Source: Nostoc commune NIES-4072
GTDB taxonomy: Bacteria > Cyanobacteriota > Cyanobacteriia > Cyanobacteriales > Nostocaceae
Assembly: GCF_003113895.1 (NCBI RefSeq)
Contig: NZ_BDUD01000001.1
Span: 3,586,004-3,650,003, forward strand
Length of the DNA: 64,000 nucleotides
Direction of reading: 5' to 3'
Both the position numbers and the translations under genes were made by a program. The notes below the pieces were generated by a model. It worked only from the letters and a program-made list of their open reading frames with translations, made no database searches and was not told the DNA's origin. This document shows positions 53,382-61,879 of this stretch, piece after piece (the stretch's first letter is position 1; every line of letters starts with the position of its first letter).

Positions 53382-54827
53382 ATGACAAATATCATAGGAA
53401 CCAGCAGTAATGATACTCTACTGGGTAGTAACGGTGCTGACACGATTAAGGGTTTTGCAGGTAATGATACCCTCATTGGTGGTACTGGCAGCGATTACTT
53501 AGACGTTAACTCTTCAACAGGCAATAACTTATTAGATGGTGGCGATGGCAATGATACTCTTAGTGCTTTAGGTGAATATGATGTGGTGTCTGGTAATAAC
53601 ACCCTCAACGGTGGCGCTGGTGACGATAGCTTGAGTGCTGACAATTCAGCAGGCAATAACCTACTCTCTGGTGACAATGGCAATGATTCTCTTAGCGTCT
53701 CTGGTGGCTACTATGATCCTGAAGTATCTGGTAATAACACCCTCAACGGTGGTGTTGGTAATGATACCTTGAGTGCTTTCTATTCAAAAGGCGATAACTT
53801 ATTGGATGGTGGCGATGACAATGATTATCTTAACGTCAATCTTGCCGATGGTAATAACACCCTCAACGGTGGTCTTGGTGACGATTCGTTGAGTGCTAAC
53901 ATTTCAACAGGCAATAACCTGCTTTTTGGTGGCGATGGCAATGATACTCTTAGTGCCTCTAACTTCGAGGGCTACAGGTTTGATAACACCTCTGGCAAGA
54001 ATACCCTCAATGGTGGCGCTGGTGATGATTACTTGAATGTTAACTATTCACGAGGTGCTAATCTGCTCAATGGTGGCGATGGCAATGATACTCTCACAGG
54101 CTCTAACTACGGCTACGGCTACGGAGGAAGGTGTTATATTTGCACTGGCAATAACACCCTTAACGGTGGTGCTGGTGCGGATAACTTGAATGTTGACTAT
54201 TCATCAGGCGATAATCTGCTTTCTGGAGATGATGGTAATGATACTCTTAGTGCCTCTGGCTACGAGTACGACAAACAGGGCGAGTCTGGCAAAGGAGTCT
54301 ATCGCAGAGCATTGGGAAATAATACCCTCAACGGTGGCGCTGGTGCTGATAACTTGATTGTTGATTATTCAACAGGCACTAATTTGCTCTTAGGGGGCGA
54401 TGGCAACGATACTCTTAGTGCATACAGCGCATTAGGTAATAACACTCTTGATGGTGGTTTTGGTAATGATATCATCACGGGTGGCAACGGTAATGACACC
54501 CTAATTGGAGGGGATGGTACTGATACCTTTGCTTTCAATAGTTACAATGGGGGCATTGATAATCTTTATGATTTCAACGCCACTAATGATTTGATTCAGG
54601 TGTCGGCTGCTGGTTTTGGTGGCAACTTAGCAACACCTTCACTTGAGCCAAGTCAGTTTACGATTGGCACATCTGCAACTACTGCTGCTCAACGATTCAT
54701 CTATGATAGTGTTACAGGTGGACTGTTCTTTGATCTTGATGGCAGTGCCTCTGCATTTACTCAGGTAAAATTTGCCCAATTATCTGCTGGATTATCACTA
54801 ACCGAAAAGAATTTTGTGGTTGTTTAA
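53382..54827 (+). CDS. RTX Ca2+-binding repeat protein 3 (lacks the N-terminal domain)
   Basis: 481 residues. After TNIIGTSSNDTLLGSNGADTIKGFAGNDTLIGG it goes straight into 20-residue repeats at about residue 33, so the TITDFGG domain of proteins 1, 2 and 5 is absent. About 330 residues of repeats are followed by the shared C-terminal domain (QFTIGTSATTAAQRFIYDSVTGGLFFDLDG...LSLTEKNFVVV). The start ATG is set by AAGGTAAAAATT, the conserved leader. The domain loss probably arose by recombination between repeat units. Confidence 0.86.
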   Translation: MTNIIGTSSNDTLLGSNGADTIKGFAGNDTLIGGTGSDYLDVNSSTGNNLLDGGDGNDTLSALGEYDVVSGNNTLNGGAGDDSLSADNSAGNNLLSGDNGNDSLSVSGGYYDPEVSGNNTLNGGVGNDTLSAFYSKGDNLLDGGDDNDYLNVNLADGNNTLNGGLGDDSLSANISTGNNLLFGGDGNDTLSASNFEGYRFDNTSGKNTLNGGAGDDYLNVNYSRGANLLNGGDGNDTLTGSNYGYGYGGRCYICTGNNTLNGGAGADNLNVDYSSGDNLLSGDDGNDTLSASGYEYDKQGESGKGVYRRALGNNTLNGGAGADNLIVDYSTGTNLLLGGDGNDTLSAYSALGNNTLDGGFGNDIITGGNGNDTLIGGDGTDTFAFNSYNGGIDNLYDFNATNDLIQVSAAGFGGNLATPSLEPSQFTIGTSATTAAQRFIYDSVTGGLFFDLDGSASAFTQVKFAQLSAGLSLTEKNFVVV

Positions 54828-55299
54828 TCTTTAATTAGCGCTCCATTACTTTAGGCAGGGATTGCGAGGTGCTGAAAATATCATCTCGCACTCGATTGCT
54901 CAATGGAATTTAGTGCTAACAGAAAGTAGATGTTAGGTTTAGTTCTTCAACTTTCGGTATGTGTGTGCATGATTTGCAAGTGTTCTTGCCTCAGTTTATT
55001 TATATCTGCATTTATAATTATGGTAATTTATGACGATTCTTGCTTAGATATAAAATATTGCCAGGCGTAAGCTAGCAAGAACCATAGGCATCGCCGTCAT
55101 CAAAAGGAAAACATTTATTTTATATAACTTATTCAAACTTATGCCTATTGGTTTCTGGAAAATATTGCCTAGAAACTGAAATAATATGAAGAATATACAA
55201 ATGTATATACATTTATCGGCAAATAATGTGAAGAGTATGCAAAGAGGCTTATTTGCTATATATAAGCCTTTTCATAAGGTGAATCTTCGATAAATATTA
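54828..55299. other. Intergenic region with RTX upstream homology, cut by the IS982-type element
   Basis: About 470 bases: a terminator-like hairpin, AT-rich sequence, then RTX upstream phrases (TATGAAGAATATACAA, TGTGAAGAGTATGCAAAGAG, AATCTTCGATAAATATTA) ending exactly at the IS boundary (55300). Confidence 0.7.
54864..54889 (+). terminator. Hairpin after RTX gene 3
   Basis: GCGAGGTG and CATCTCGC pair (one G-T) around an A-rich loop, 36 bp after the stop. An almost identical block follows the truncated RTX gene at 57123-57148. Confidence 0.6.
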
Positions 55300-56366
55300 A
55301 CCCAAGTTGCTAGTTACTCTTATGGGCGATCGCTTTGGGACAGTAAAGCAATAAAATGCCCTCCAAGAAGAGAAAATTAGGAGGGCTAAATGCTAAACGA
55401 AATAATTTCCATATATGCTATCATAGACGACCTGTTAAAGGCGATTGGGCATAATGAAGATTGTCGTCGAGAGATGAATGACGCAGAAATTATTACAACG
55501 GCAATAACATCGGCGATGTTCTTTAATGGTAATCATAGTAAGGCTTGTACCTATATGAAAGAACATAAGTTGATATCTAATATGTTAGAAAAGTCACGAT
55601 TTAACCGGAGATTACACAGTGTCTCAATGTTAATCAACGACTTGTTTCATCAAGTGGGAATGGCACTGAAGGAAATTAGTGATTCCACTGAATATCTTTT
55701 AGACTCGTTCCCAGTGCCCATCTGCGATAACATCCGTATCTTTAATGTAAAAATAATACAGTCGGCGCAGTATAGAGGTTACATCGCATCGAAAAAACGA
55801 TATTTTTACGGGGTTCGAGTTCAGTTATTAACAACCAAAAATGGTATTCCTGTCGAATTTGTGTTTATGCCTGGTAGTGCCAACGATGTACGTGCTTTAA
55901 ATGCCTTACCCTTGAATCTACCACCTGGTAGTGAAATTTATGGTGATTCAGCTTACACCGACTACACGATTGAGGATGACTTGGAACAAACAAGTCACAT
56001 TTCTTTAAAAGTCATGAGGAAAAAGAACTCCAAGCGTCAAGACCAGCCTTGGAATCAATATATTAAACAACATACTCGGCATTATATCGAAACTGTGTTT
56101 AGTAGTATCACTTGTGTTTTTCCAAAATCAATACATGCAGTCACTTATCAAGGGTTTTTACTTAAGCTACAAGCATTCATTTTTTCTTTTACTCTTCAAC
56201 AAGCTTTTATTGAATAAGTAATTTATACAACTAATAGGCATTTAAGTAGCTGAATGCTGGCAACAATGGCATCGGCACGTTGGCGCTAGGCACCAACTTT
56301 GTTGTACGCGATCGCATGAATTGAGTGATAACAAGTGCATATCAGTCGATAACCAGCAACTTGGGT
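55300..56366 (+). mobile_element. IS982-family insertion sequence
   Basis: A 1067-bp element with terminal inverted repeats ACCCAAGTTGCTAGTTA (left) and ACCCAAGTTGCTGGTTA (right, inverted). It contains a complete transposase. The flanks show no clear direct repeat: the left flank is RTX promoter-type sequence and the right flank is mid-gene RTX sequence, so a deletion has occurred at the element. Confidence 0.9.
55390..56217 (+). CDS. IS982-family transposase
   Basis: 275 residues. The DDE acids lie in YLLDSFPVPICDN, EIYGDSAYTDYTIED and HYIETVFSSITCVFP, all in the context usual for IS982. The N-terminal half is the typical helical domain (TTAITSAMFFNGNHSKACTYMKEH). AGGAGG sits at good distance from the ATG. 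The gene appears intact and possibly active. Confidence 0.92.
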   Translation: MLNEIISIYAIIDDLLKAIGHNEDCRREMNDAEIITTAITSAMFFNGNHSKACTYMKEHKLISNMLEKSRFNRRLHSVSMLINDLFHQVGMALKEISDSTEYLLDSFPVPICDNIRIFNVKIIQSAQYRGYIASKKRYFYGVRVQLLTTKNGIPVEFVFMPGSANDVRALNALPLNLPPGSEIYGDSAYTDYTIEDDLEQTSHISLKVMRKKNSKRQDQPWNQYIKQHTRHYIETVFSSITCVFPKSIHAVTYQGFLLKLQAFIFSFTLQQAFIE

Positions 56367-56367
56367 T

Positions 56368-57087
56368 ACTAGTAACATTGGCTCAATTACAACGGGCACG
56401 AATCTAGTTAGTTACAAGAATATCGAACGATTAGATATCAGAGGTACAGCCTACGATGACTTGATTGTAGGGAGCAATGGCAACGATACGCTCTCCACAG
56501 GCAATGGTGGCAACGATACAATTGATGGGGGTAAGGGTGACGATGTGTTGTATGTAGGTTACAACTATGCTACAGGTGGGATCACAACGACATTCAATGC
56601 CAGTACTAACACTGGATTAATTACGGCGGGCACGAATCTGGTTAGTTACAAGAATATTGAAGCATTAAATATCTCAGGTACAGGCTACGATGACTTAATT
56701 GTGGGGAACAATGGCAACGATACCTTGTCGGGCAATGGTGGAAATGATAGCCTCTATGGAGGAGCTGGTACTGATACCTTTGCTTTCACTTTCAATAGTT
56801 TCTATGGAGGCGTTTCTAGCCTTTATGATTTCGACGCCACTAATGAATTAATTCAGGTATCGGCTTATGATATTAATGTCGATTTATCATCAATAGGTTC
56901 ACTTAAAGCAAGTCAGTTTACCATTGGGACATCTGCAACAGCGATCGCTCAACGATTCATTTATGACAATGTTACAGGTGGATTGTTCTTTGATCAAGAT
57001 GGCAGTGCGTCTGGGTTTACTCAGGTAAAATTGGCACAACTATCTGCTGGATTATCACTAACCAATAACAATTTTGTTGTTGTTTAA
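56368..57087 (+). pseudogene. 5'-truncated RTX gene (4) next to the IS982-type element
   Basis: The open frame begins directly at the right end of the IS with TSNIGSITTGTNLVSYKNIERLDIRG, a segment found at about residue 510 in protein 1 and twice in protein 5. It then has RTX repeats, a second TTFNASTNTGLITAGTNLVSYKNIEALNI segment and the full C-terminal domain (LSLTNNNFVVV). Promoter and the N-terminal part are gone, so it should not be expressed from its own start. 239 codons remain. Confidence 0.9.
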
Positions 57088-57122
57088 TCGTGATTAGCGC
57101 TCCCTTACTTTAGGCAGGGATT

Positions 57123-57148
57123 GCGAGGTGCTGAAAATAGCATCTCGC
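57123..57148 (+). terminator. Hairpin after the truncated RTX gene
   Basis: GCGAGGTGCT and AGCATCTCGC pair (one G-T) around GAAAAT. The same block follows RTX gene 3. Confidence 0.6.
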
Positions 57149-57159
57149 ACTCGTGACAT

Positions 57160-57270
57160 GAAATTATGTCGAAAGCGTCGAATTTTGGCGAATTTTTGTT
57201 CTCTAAAACAGTACTAACAGCAACTTGAGAACTGAAATTACTGAAAAATAGATTTAGTTAGGTAAAAATT
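57160..57270. promoter_or_regulatory. RTX leader homology before gene 5
   Basis: TATGTCGAAAGCGTCGAAT and the stretch to TTAGGTAAAAATT match the last ~110 bp before gene 1 and gene 3. Only this proximal part is present; the distal promoter-like part seen before genes 1 and 3 is missing. Confidence 0.55.
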
Positions 57271-59286
57271 ATGGCAAATATAATTGGAACCAACGGTAAT
57301 GATACTCTAGTGGGCAGTAACAGCGCAGACACGATTAAGGGTCTTGCAGGCAACGATACCATTACAGCTAACTATGGCAACGACACCCTAACTGGTGGTG
57401 GTGGTAAGGATCAATTTGTTTACAACTTCGATGACTATAATTTGTTGAGCGACGGCACTGATATCATTACCGATTTCGGTGGGGTAGGTCAAGGGACAAA
57501 CCCCACAGCAGCAGTCATTGCCCAAGTGGATACCATCAAATTCCTTGGTGCTGGCTTCACTGCCCGAAATCTGCTGCTTACCCAGAATGGCAACAATCTG
57601 GAAGTCACCTTTGAAGGGGTGCCTGATGCCAAAGTTATCCTCCAAAATTTCAAATTAGAAAACTTGGAAAATCTGAAAGCTTCTAAAGGCAGATCAGCTA
57701 TCGGTAATATTCTGTTTGATGGGCAAACTAGCATTATCGACAGCTTTCATGTCCTAGATGCCAACTCCACTGAAACCACTCTGAGGATTAAGAACACGGT
57801 GACTTTTTTCAATGACCTTGACAATAACATTACGGGTTTAGACAACTCAAATGATGTGGTGAATGGTCAGGGGGGTAATGACAAAATCAACGGTTTAAGT
57901 GGTAACGACTTGCTGCGAGGTGGTGCAGGGAATGATATCCTCCTTGGTGGTGTAGGAAATGATATCCTCCTTGGTGGTGCGGGGAAGAATATCCTCAAGG
58001 GTGACGTTGGTAACGACTCTTTGGGTGTTAACTATTCAACAGGCAATAATTTACTGGATGGAGGCGTTGGTAACGATAACTTGAGTGTTGGCTATTCATC
58101 AGGCAATAACCTACTTAATGGTGGTGATGGCAATGATTATCTTGCGGCGTACGATGGCGACAACAACAAACAATACGACCGCATTCCCACTTTAGGTAAT
58201 AACACCCTCAACGGTGGTGCTGGTATCGATCACTTGAATGTTGGCTATTCATCAGGCAATAATCTACTTAATGGTGGCGATGGCAATGATGATCTTTCAG
58301 CCTCTGGTACTGATGGTAGATATAACACACCCACTTCTGGCAATAATACCCTCAATGGTGGCGCTGGTGATGATCGCTTGAGTGCTTTTTTGTCAACAGG
58401 TAATAATCTGCTCTTTGGAGGCGAAGGCAACGATACGATATATGGGAGCGTTAGCGGCAATGATACGATAGATGGGGGAAAAGGCGATGATTTATTGTTT
58501 TACTATGGTGCTAGGGGCGCAATCACATCGACATTCAATGCTACTAATAATATTAGCTCAATTACAGTGGGCACGAATCGAGTTAGCTACAAAAATATTG
58601 AACGATTATACATCAGAGGTACAGAATATGATGACTTGATTGTAGGTAGCAATGGCAATGATATGATCGATGGGGGCAGCAGTGGCAATGATACGATCGA
58701 TGGGGGTACAGGTGACGATTTATTGTCCTATAACTTCTATAAAAATGATAACAGGGAGGGAATCACTTCGACATTCAATGCTACTACTAACATTGGCTCA
58801 ATTACGGTAGGCACGAATCGGGTTAGCTACAAAAATATTGAACGATTAGATATCAGAGGTACACAATACGATGACTTGATTGTGGGCAGCAATGGGGATG
58901 ATACTCTCAACGGTAGTAATGGCAATGATATCCTCATAGGCGGCAAGGGTAATGATAGCCTAATTGGAGGATCTGGTACTGATACCTTTGCTTTCAATAG
59001 TTTCAATCAAGGCATTGATAGACTTGATGACTTCAAAGCGACTAATGAACTCATTCAAGTAACAGCTGATGGTTTTGGTGGCGGGTTATCAATCGGTTCA
59101 CTTAAGACAAGTCAGTTTACCATCGGCACATCTGCAACAGCGATCGCTCAACGATTCATCTATGATAATGATACAGGTGGACTGTTCTTTGATCAAGATG
59201 GCAGTGCGTCTGGGTTTACTCAGGTACAATTTGCTCAACTATCTGCTGGATTATCACTAACCGAAAAGAATTTTTTGGTTGTTTAA
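57271..59286 (+). CDS. RTX Ca2+-binding repeat protein 5
   Basis: 671 residues. N-terminal RTX start, then the TDIITDFGGVGQGTNPTAAV domain (about 45-175), and 20-residue repeats (about 200-400). Two copies of the ITSTFNATxNI(S/G)SITVGTNRVSYKNIERL segment follow (about 410 and 500), then a final RTX cluster and the shared C-terminal domain ending LSLTEKNFLVV. It is the copy most like protein 1 in domain order. Secretion by a type I system encoded elsewhere is inferred. Confidence 0.86.
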   Translation: MANIIGTNGNDTLVGSNSADTIKGLAGNDTITANYGNDTLTGGGGKDQFVYNFDDYNLLSDGTDIITDFGGVGQGTNPTAAVIAQVDTIKFLGAGFTARNLLLTQNGNNLEVTFEGVPDAKVILQNFKLENLENLKASKGRSAIGNILFDGQTSIIDSFHVLDANSTETTLRIKNTVTFFNDLDNNITGLDNSNDVVNGQGGNDKINGLSGNDLLRGGAGNDILLGGVGNDILLGGAGKNILKGDVGNDSLGVNYSTGNNLLDGGVGNDNLSVGYSSGNNLLNGGDGNDYLAAYDGDNNKQYDRIPTLGNNTLNGGAGIDHLNVGYSSGNNLLNGGDGNDDLSASGTDGRYNTPTSGNNTLNGGAGDDRLSAFLSTGNNLLFGGEGNDTIYGSVSGNDTIDGGKGDDLLFYYGARGAITSTFNATNNISSITVGTNRVSYKNIERLYIRGTEYDDLIVGSNGNDMIDGGSSGNDTIDGGTGDDLLSYNFYKNDNREGITSTFNATTNIGSITVGTNRVSYKNIERLDIRGTQYDDLIVGSNGDDTLNGSNGNDILIGGKGNDSLIGGSGTDTFAFNSFNQGIDRLDDFKATNELIQVTADGFGGGLSIGSLKTSQFTIGTSATAIAQRFIYDNDTGGLFFDQDGSASGFTQVQFAQLSAGLSLTEKNFLVV

Positions 59287-59328
59287 TCGGAATTAGTCCT
59301 CTGCCATTACTAAGGGTTACGGGTTACG

Positions 59329-59348
59329 AGGTGCTAAAAATAGCACCT
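59329..59348 (+). terminator. Hairpin after RTX gene 5
   Basis: AGGTGCT and AGCACCT pair perfectly around AAAAAT, 42 bp after the stop. It lies between convergent genes (RTX 5 and the DUF58 gene). Confidence 0.6.
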
Positions 59349-59374
59349 GGCATTTGATAAATCAATGCAATTTG

Positions 59375-60700
59375 CTAAAGTTGATTCCGGGCTTTGAGTT
59401 GCAGATATCGCTCAACTACCTGATCGGCAATTTGATTTGCTGGTGCATCTAATACTAATACACCTTTTTGTTTCAACTGAGCATAAGCTACTTGTCGTTG
59501 CATTAATAAATCTAGTGCCACTGCACGGGCATAAGCATCTGTAACATTATCTGTGAAGATGTGTGCTAAACGATCAACTTGGGGATCTCGCAAAGTAACA
59601 CAAAATGGCAGATAGCGGGGTGCTAGCTTGGAGAGTGCAGCTAGGAGTTCTGTAGAAGCGGTGACATCAATTAAGTCGGTAATCACCACTACTAGTGCCC
59701 TACGAGTTTGACGCTGCACAACATTTGTCACTGCCCCCAAATAATCAGATTCAACTAATACTGGTTGAATTGGTGTCAGGCGATCGATTAGCTGATTCAA
59801 ATGATGTTGACCGCGTTCTGGGGGAATCCACGTATGCATCTGGCGGTCAAATACACCAACACCCACGCGATCGCCGCGATGCAACCCCGCCAATGCTAAG
59901 GATAAAGTTGCATTCAAACCCCAGTCAAATCTCTGCAAATTCTGCACTTTTGCTGTCATTAATCGCCCGCGATCGAGCAAGATTAGTAAAGTTTGTTCCT
60001 GTTCGGGTTCTAGAACTCTCACCAATGGCGTTGCATTATTATATGCCCCAACCCGCCGGGCGGTTGCTTTCCAATCAATAAATCGTAAATCGTCACCAGT
60101 GCGATAGTTCCGCAGTTCGGCAAACTCTGTACCAATACCAGTTTTGCGGGATTGGCGCATTGATCCTGATGATTGCAATGTTAAACGAATTGTCAGCGAT
60201 CGCAATCCCACTAAATCAGGATAAACTTTCACTGGCAGACTTTGGGGAATTTGCCAATCATCCCAAGCTAATCCCCAAATTCCCAACTGTCGAACTTGAA
60301 TATTTCCCCAAGGAAACTCGCCGCGCTGTGTCGGGTTGACGGTATATGTCAATTCTTGAGTGGTATTGCTGGGAATAATAGCGCTGAGTGTAGGTGCAGA
60401 TATGCCAAATCCTGTTGGGTAGTAATCGCAGATTTCAATTAGGGCGTTGGTATTTGGCGATGTTACTTTTAACACCACTGGATTATCCCGCCCAATGGAT
60501 AATCGTGAGGGTAATTCGCGGGTAATTTGCACGCGAGAACGGCGTACCTGCAAACCATCTACAACCATCAATCCGAGAACGATCGCATCAAATAGCACAA
60601 TGATGGCGATCGCTGCTTTAATGCTGAAAAAAAGGCATAGGATCGGGGCGATCGCTATACCTAAAACCAACAATAAATAAACTCGTCTGGAAGGAACCAT
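59375..60700 (-). CDS. DUF58 domain protein, membrane-anchored
   Basis: 441 residues. Two N-terminal helices (about 7-48) are followed by a beta-sandwich region and the DUF58 core: GTEFAELRNYRTGDDLRFIDWKATARR (about residue 195). A vWA-like fold follows (TLLILLDRGRLM ... VVVITDLIDV). DUF58 proteins often pair with MoxR ATPases as chaperone-like partners; no MoxR gene is in view. It follows nrtD by 32 bp on the same strand, so it may be read through from the nitrate operon. Confidence 0.83.
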   Translation of the reverse strand: MVPSRRVYLLLVLGIAIAPILCLFFSIKAAIAIIVLFDAIVLGLMVVDGLQVRRSRVQITRELPSRLSIGRDNPVVLKVTSPNTNALIEICDYYPTGFGISAPTLSAIIPSNTTQELTYTVNPTQRGEFPWGNIQVRQLGIWGLAWDDWQIPQSLPVKVYPDLVGLRSLTIRLTLQSSGSMRQSRKTGIGTEFAELRNYRTGDDLRFIDWKATARRVGAYNNATPLVRVLEPEQEQTLLILLDRGRLMTAKVQNLQRFDWGLNATLSLALAGLHRGDRVGVGVFDRQMHTWIPPERGQHHLNQLIDRLTPIQPVLVESDYLGAVTNVVQRQTRRALVVVITDLIDVTASTELLAALSKLAPRYLPFCVTLRDPQVDRLAHIFTDNVTDAYARAVALDLLMQRQVAYAQLKQKGVLVLDAPANQIADQVVERYLQLKARNQL

Positions 60701-60732
60701 TTTTTAGAATGAAAACTGAGGAAAAGATTAGC

Positions 60733-61590
60733 TTAACCTACGTCATCATGGGCAAAGCGATTAAAGAGGAAATCTAAGGCATAATTACGTAGTTGGTAGT
60801 ATTGTGGATCTTCCATGATGCGGGCGCGATCGCGGGGACGAGAAAAAGGAATTTCCATAACTTCGCCAATTTTCGCATGGGGGCCGTTGGTCATCATTAC
60901 CAATTTATCTGCTAAAAATAGTGCTTCGTCGATGTCGTGGGTAATCATCAGCACTGTACAACGGTTATCGCCCCAAATTTTCAGCAATTCTTCTTGTAAT
61001 TCTTCTTTGGTGATAGCATCCAGCGCCCCAAAAGGTTCATCTAAAATTAAAACTTTCGGACGAATCGCCAAAGCACGGGCGATAGAAACCCGTTGTCTCA
61101 TACCACCGGACATTTGCATTGGTTTCTTTTCCATTGCATCAGCTAGTCCCACCATTGCTAAATGATCGCGGACGATCGCTCTTTTTTCAGCTTGTGGTTT
61201 ATTGGGATAAACGGCGTTAACAGCTAAGTAGATGTTTTCAAAAGCAGTTCGCCAAGGTAGCAAGGCATAGTTTTGGAAGACAACCATTCTGTCTGGCCCT
61301 GGCTTGGTAATAGGTTCTCCTTCAAGTAACACTTGCCCGGAAGTGGGAAAGTTAAAACCGGATACCATATTTAACAGTGTCGATTTGCCACAGCCAGAGT
61401 GGCCGATGACGCAAATAAACTCGCCCTGTTCTACGTTGAGGTTAACGCCGTCGAGTACGGTGAAGGGGCCTTTCTTTGTGGGATAAACTTTGGTAACGTC
61501 TTTAATTTCCAGGAAAGGTCTGCGGTTGGTGGTTGCACTAACGAATGGTTTTCCTAGTGTGCTTGTAGCTGTAAAGTTGCGATTTTGCAT
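60733..61590 (-). CDS. nrtD: Nitrate/nitrite ABC transporter ATP-binding subunit NrtD
   Basis: 285-residue ABC ATPase. Walker [11 protein letters not shown]-loop VVFQNYALLPWRT, signature MSGGMRQRVSIARA, Walker [13 protein letters not shown] and the switch His in LMITHDIDEA. Together with NrtC it drives the NrtB permease; NrtA is the binding lipoprotein. The assignment rests on close resemblance to NrtC's ATPase half and the gene order nrtC-nrtD. Expression in cyanobacteria is normally under NtcA from the operon's first promoter, outside this window. Confidence 0.92.
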   Translation of the reverse strand: MQNRNFTATSTLGKPFVSATTNRRPFLEIKDVTKVYPTKKGPFTVLDGVNLNVEQGEFICVIGHSGCGKSTLLNMVSGFNFPTSGQVLLEGEPITKPGPDRMVVFQNYALLPWRTAFENIYLAVNAVYPNKPQAEKRAIVRDHLAMVGLADAMEKKPMQMSGGMRQRVSIARALAIRPKVLILDEPFGALDAITKEELQEELLKIWGDNRCTVLMITHDIDEALFLADKLVMMTNGPHAKIGEVMEIPFSRPRDRARIMEDPQYYQLRNYALDFLFNRFAHDDVG

Positions 61591-61879
61591 GGTATTTGGG
61601 GATTAAAAAGCTAAATGTAGGCGATGTGCAAATGAATATTCTGACCTCTCTCCAAACCTCTCCCCCTAGAAGGGGAGAGGCTTTGAATTTTCCTCCTTCC
61701 CTTGTAGGGAAGGGAGCAGGGGGTTAGGTCTTTTGTTGGTTTTTCCAGATGACGTGAAAAGTTAGATTATTAACGGAATTCAAAGACTCATTAACGGAGA
61801 TAAAAGGTGGATTCATCCAGTTCAGAGGTGCGTGCGTGATGTGCTACTTCTCCCACTCCCTCTTTCTCTAACAATTGTT
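61591..61879. other. Unusually long nrtC-nrtD spacer with hairpins
   Basis: A 289-bp gap within an operon normally spaced tightly. It contains two GC-rich hairpins: CCTCTCCCC/GGGGAGAGG (61657-61680) and CCTTCCCT/AGGGAAGG (61695-61713), in a CT-rich repeat common in Nostoc genomes. They could dampen nrtD transcription or stabilise the upstream message. Confidence 0.6.

Noticed and set aside
56461..57087. Independent small RTX gene starting at 56461
   Set aside because: The frame is open upstream to the IS boundary with RTX sequence, so it is the end of a truncated gene, not a short complete one.
47751..59286. Type I secretion genes expected with the RTX array
   Set aside because: I looked for ABC exporter, membrane fusion or TolC-like genes around the array and found none; the only ABC genes are nrtC and nrtD.
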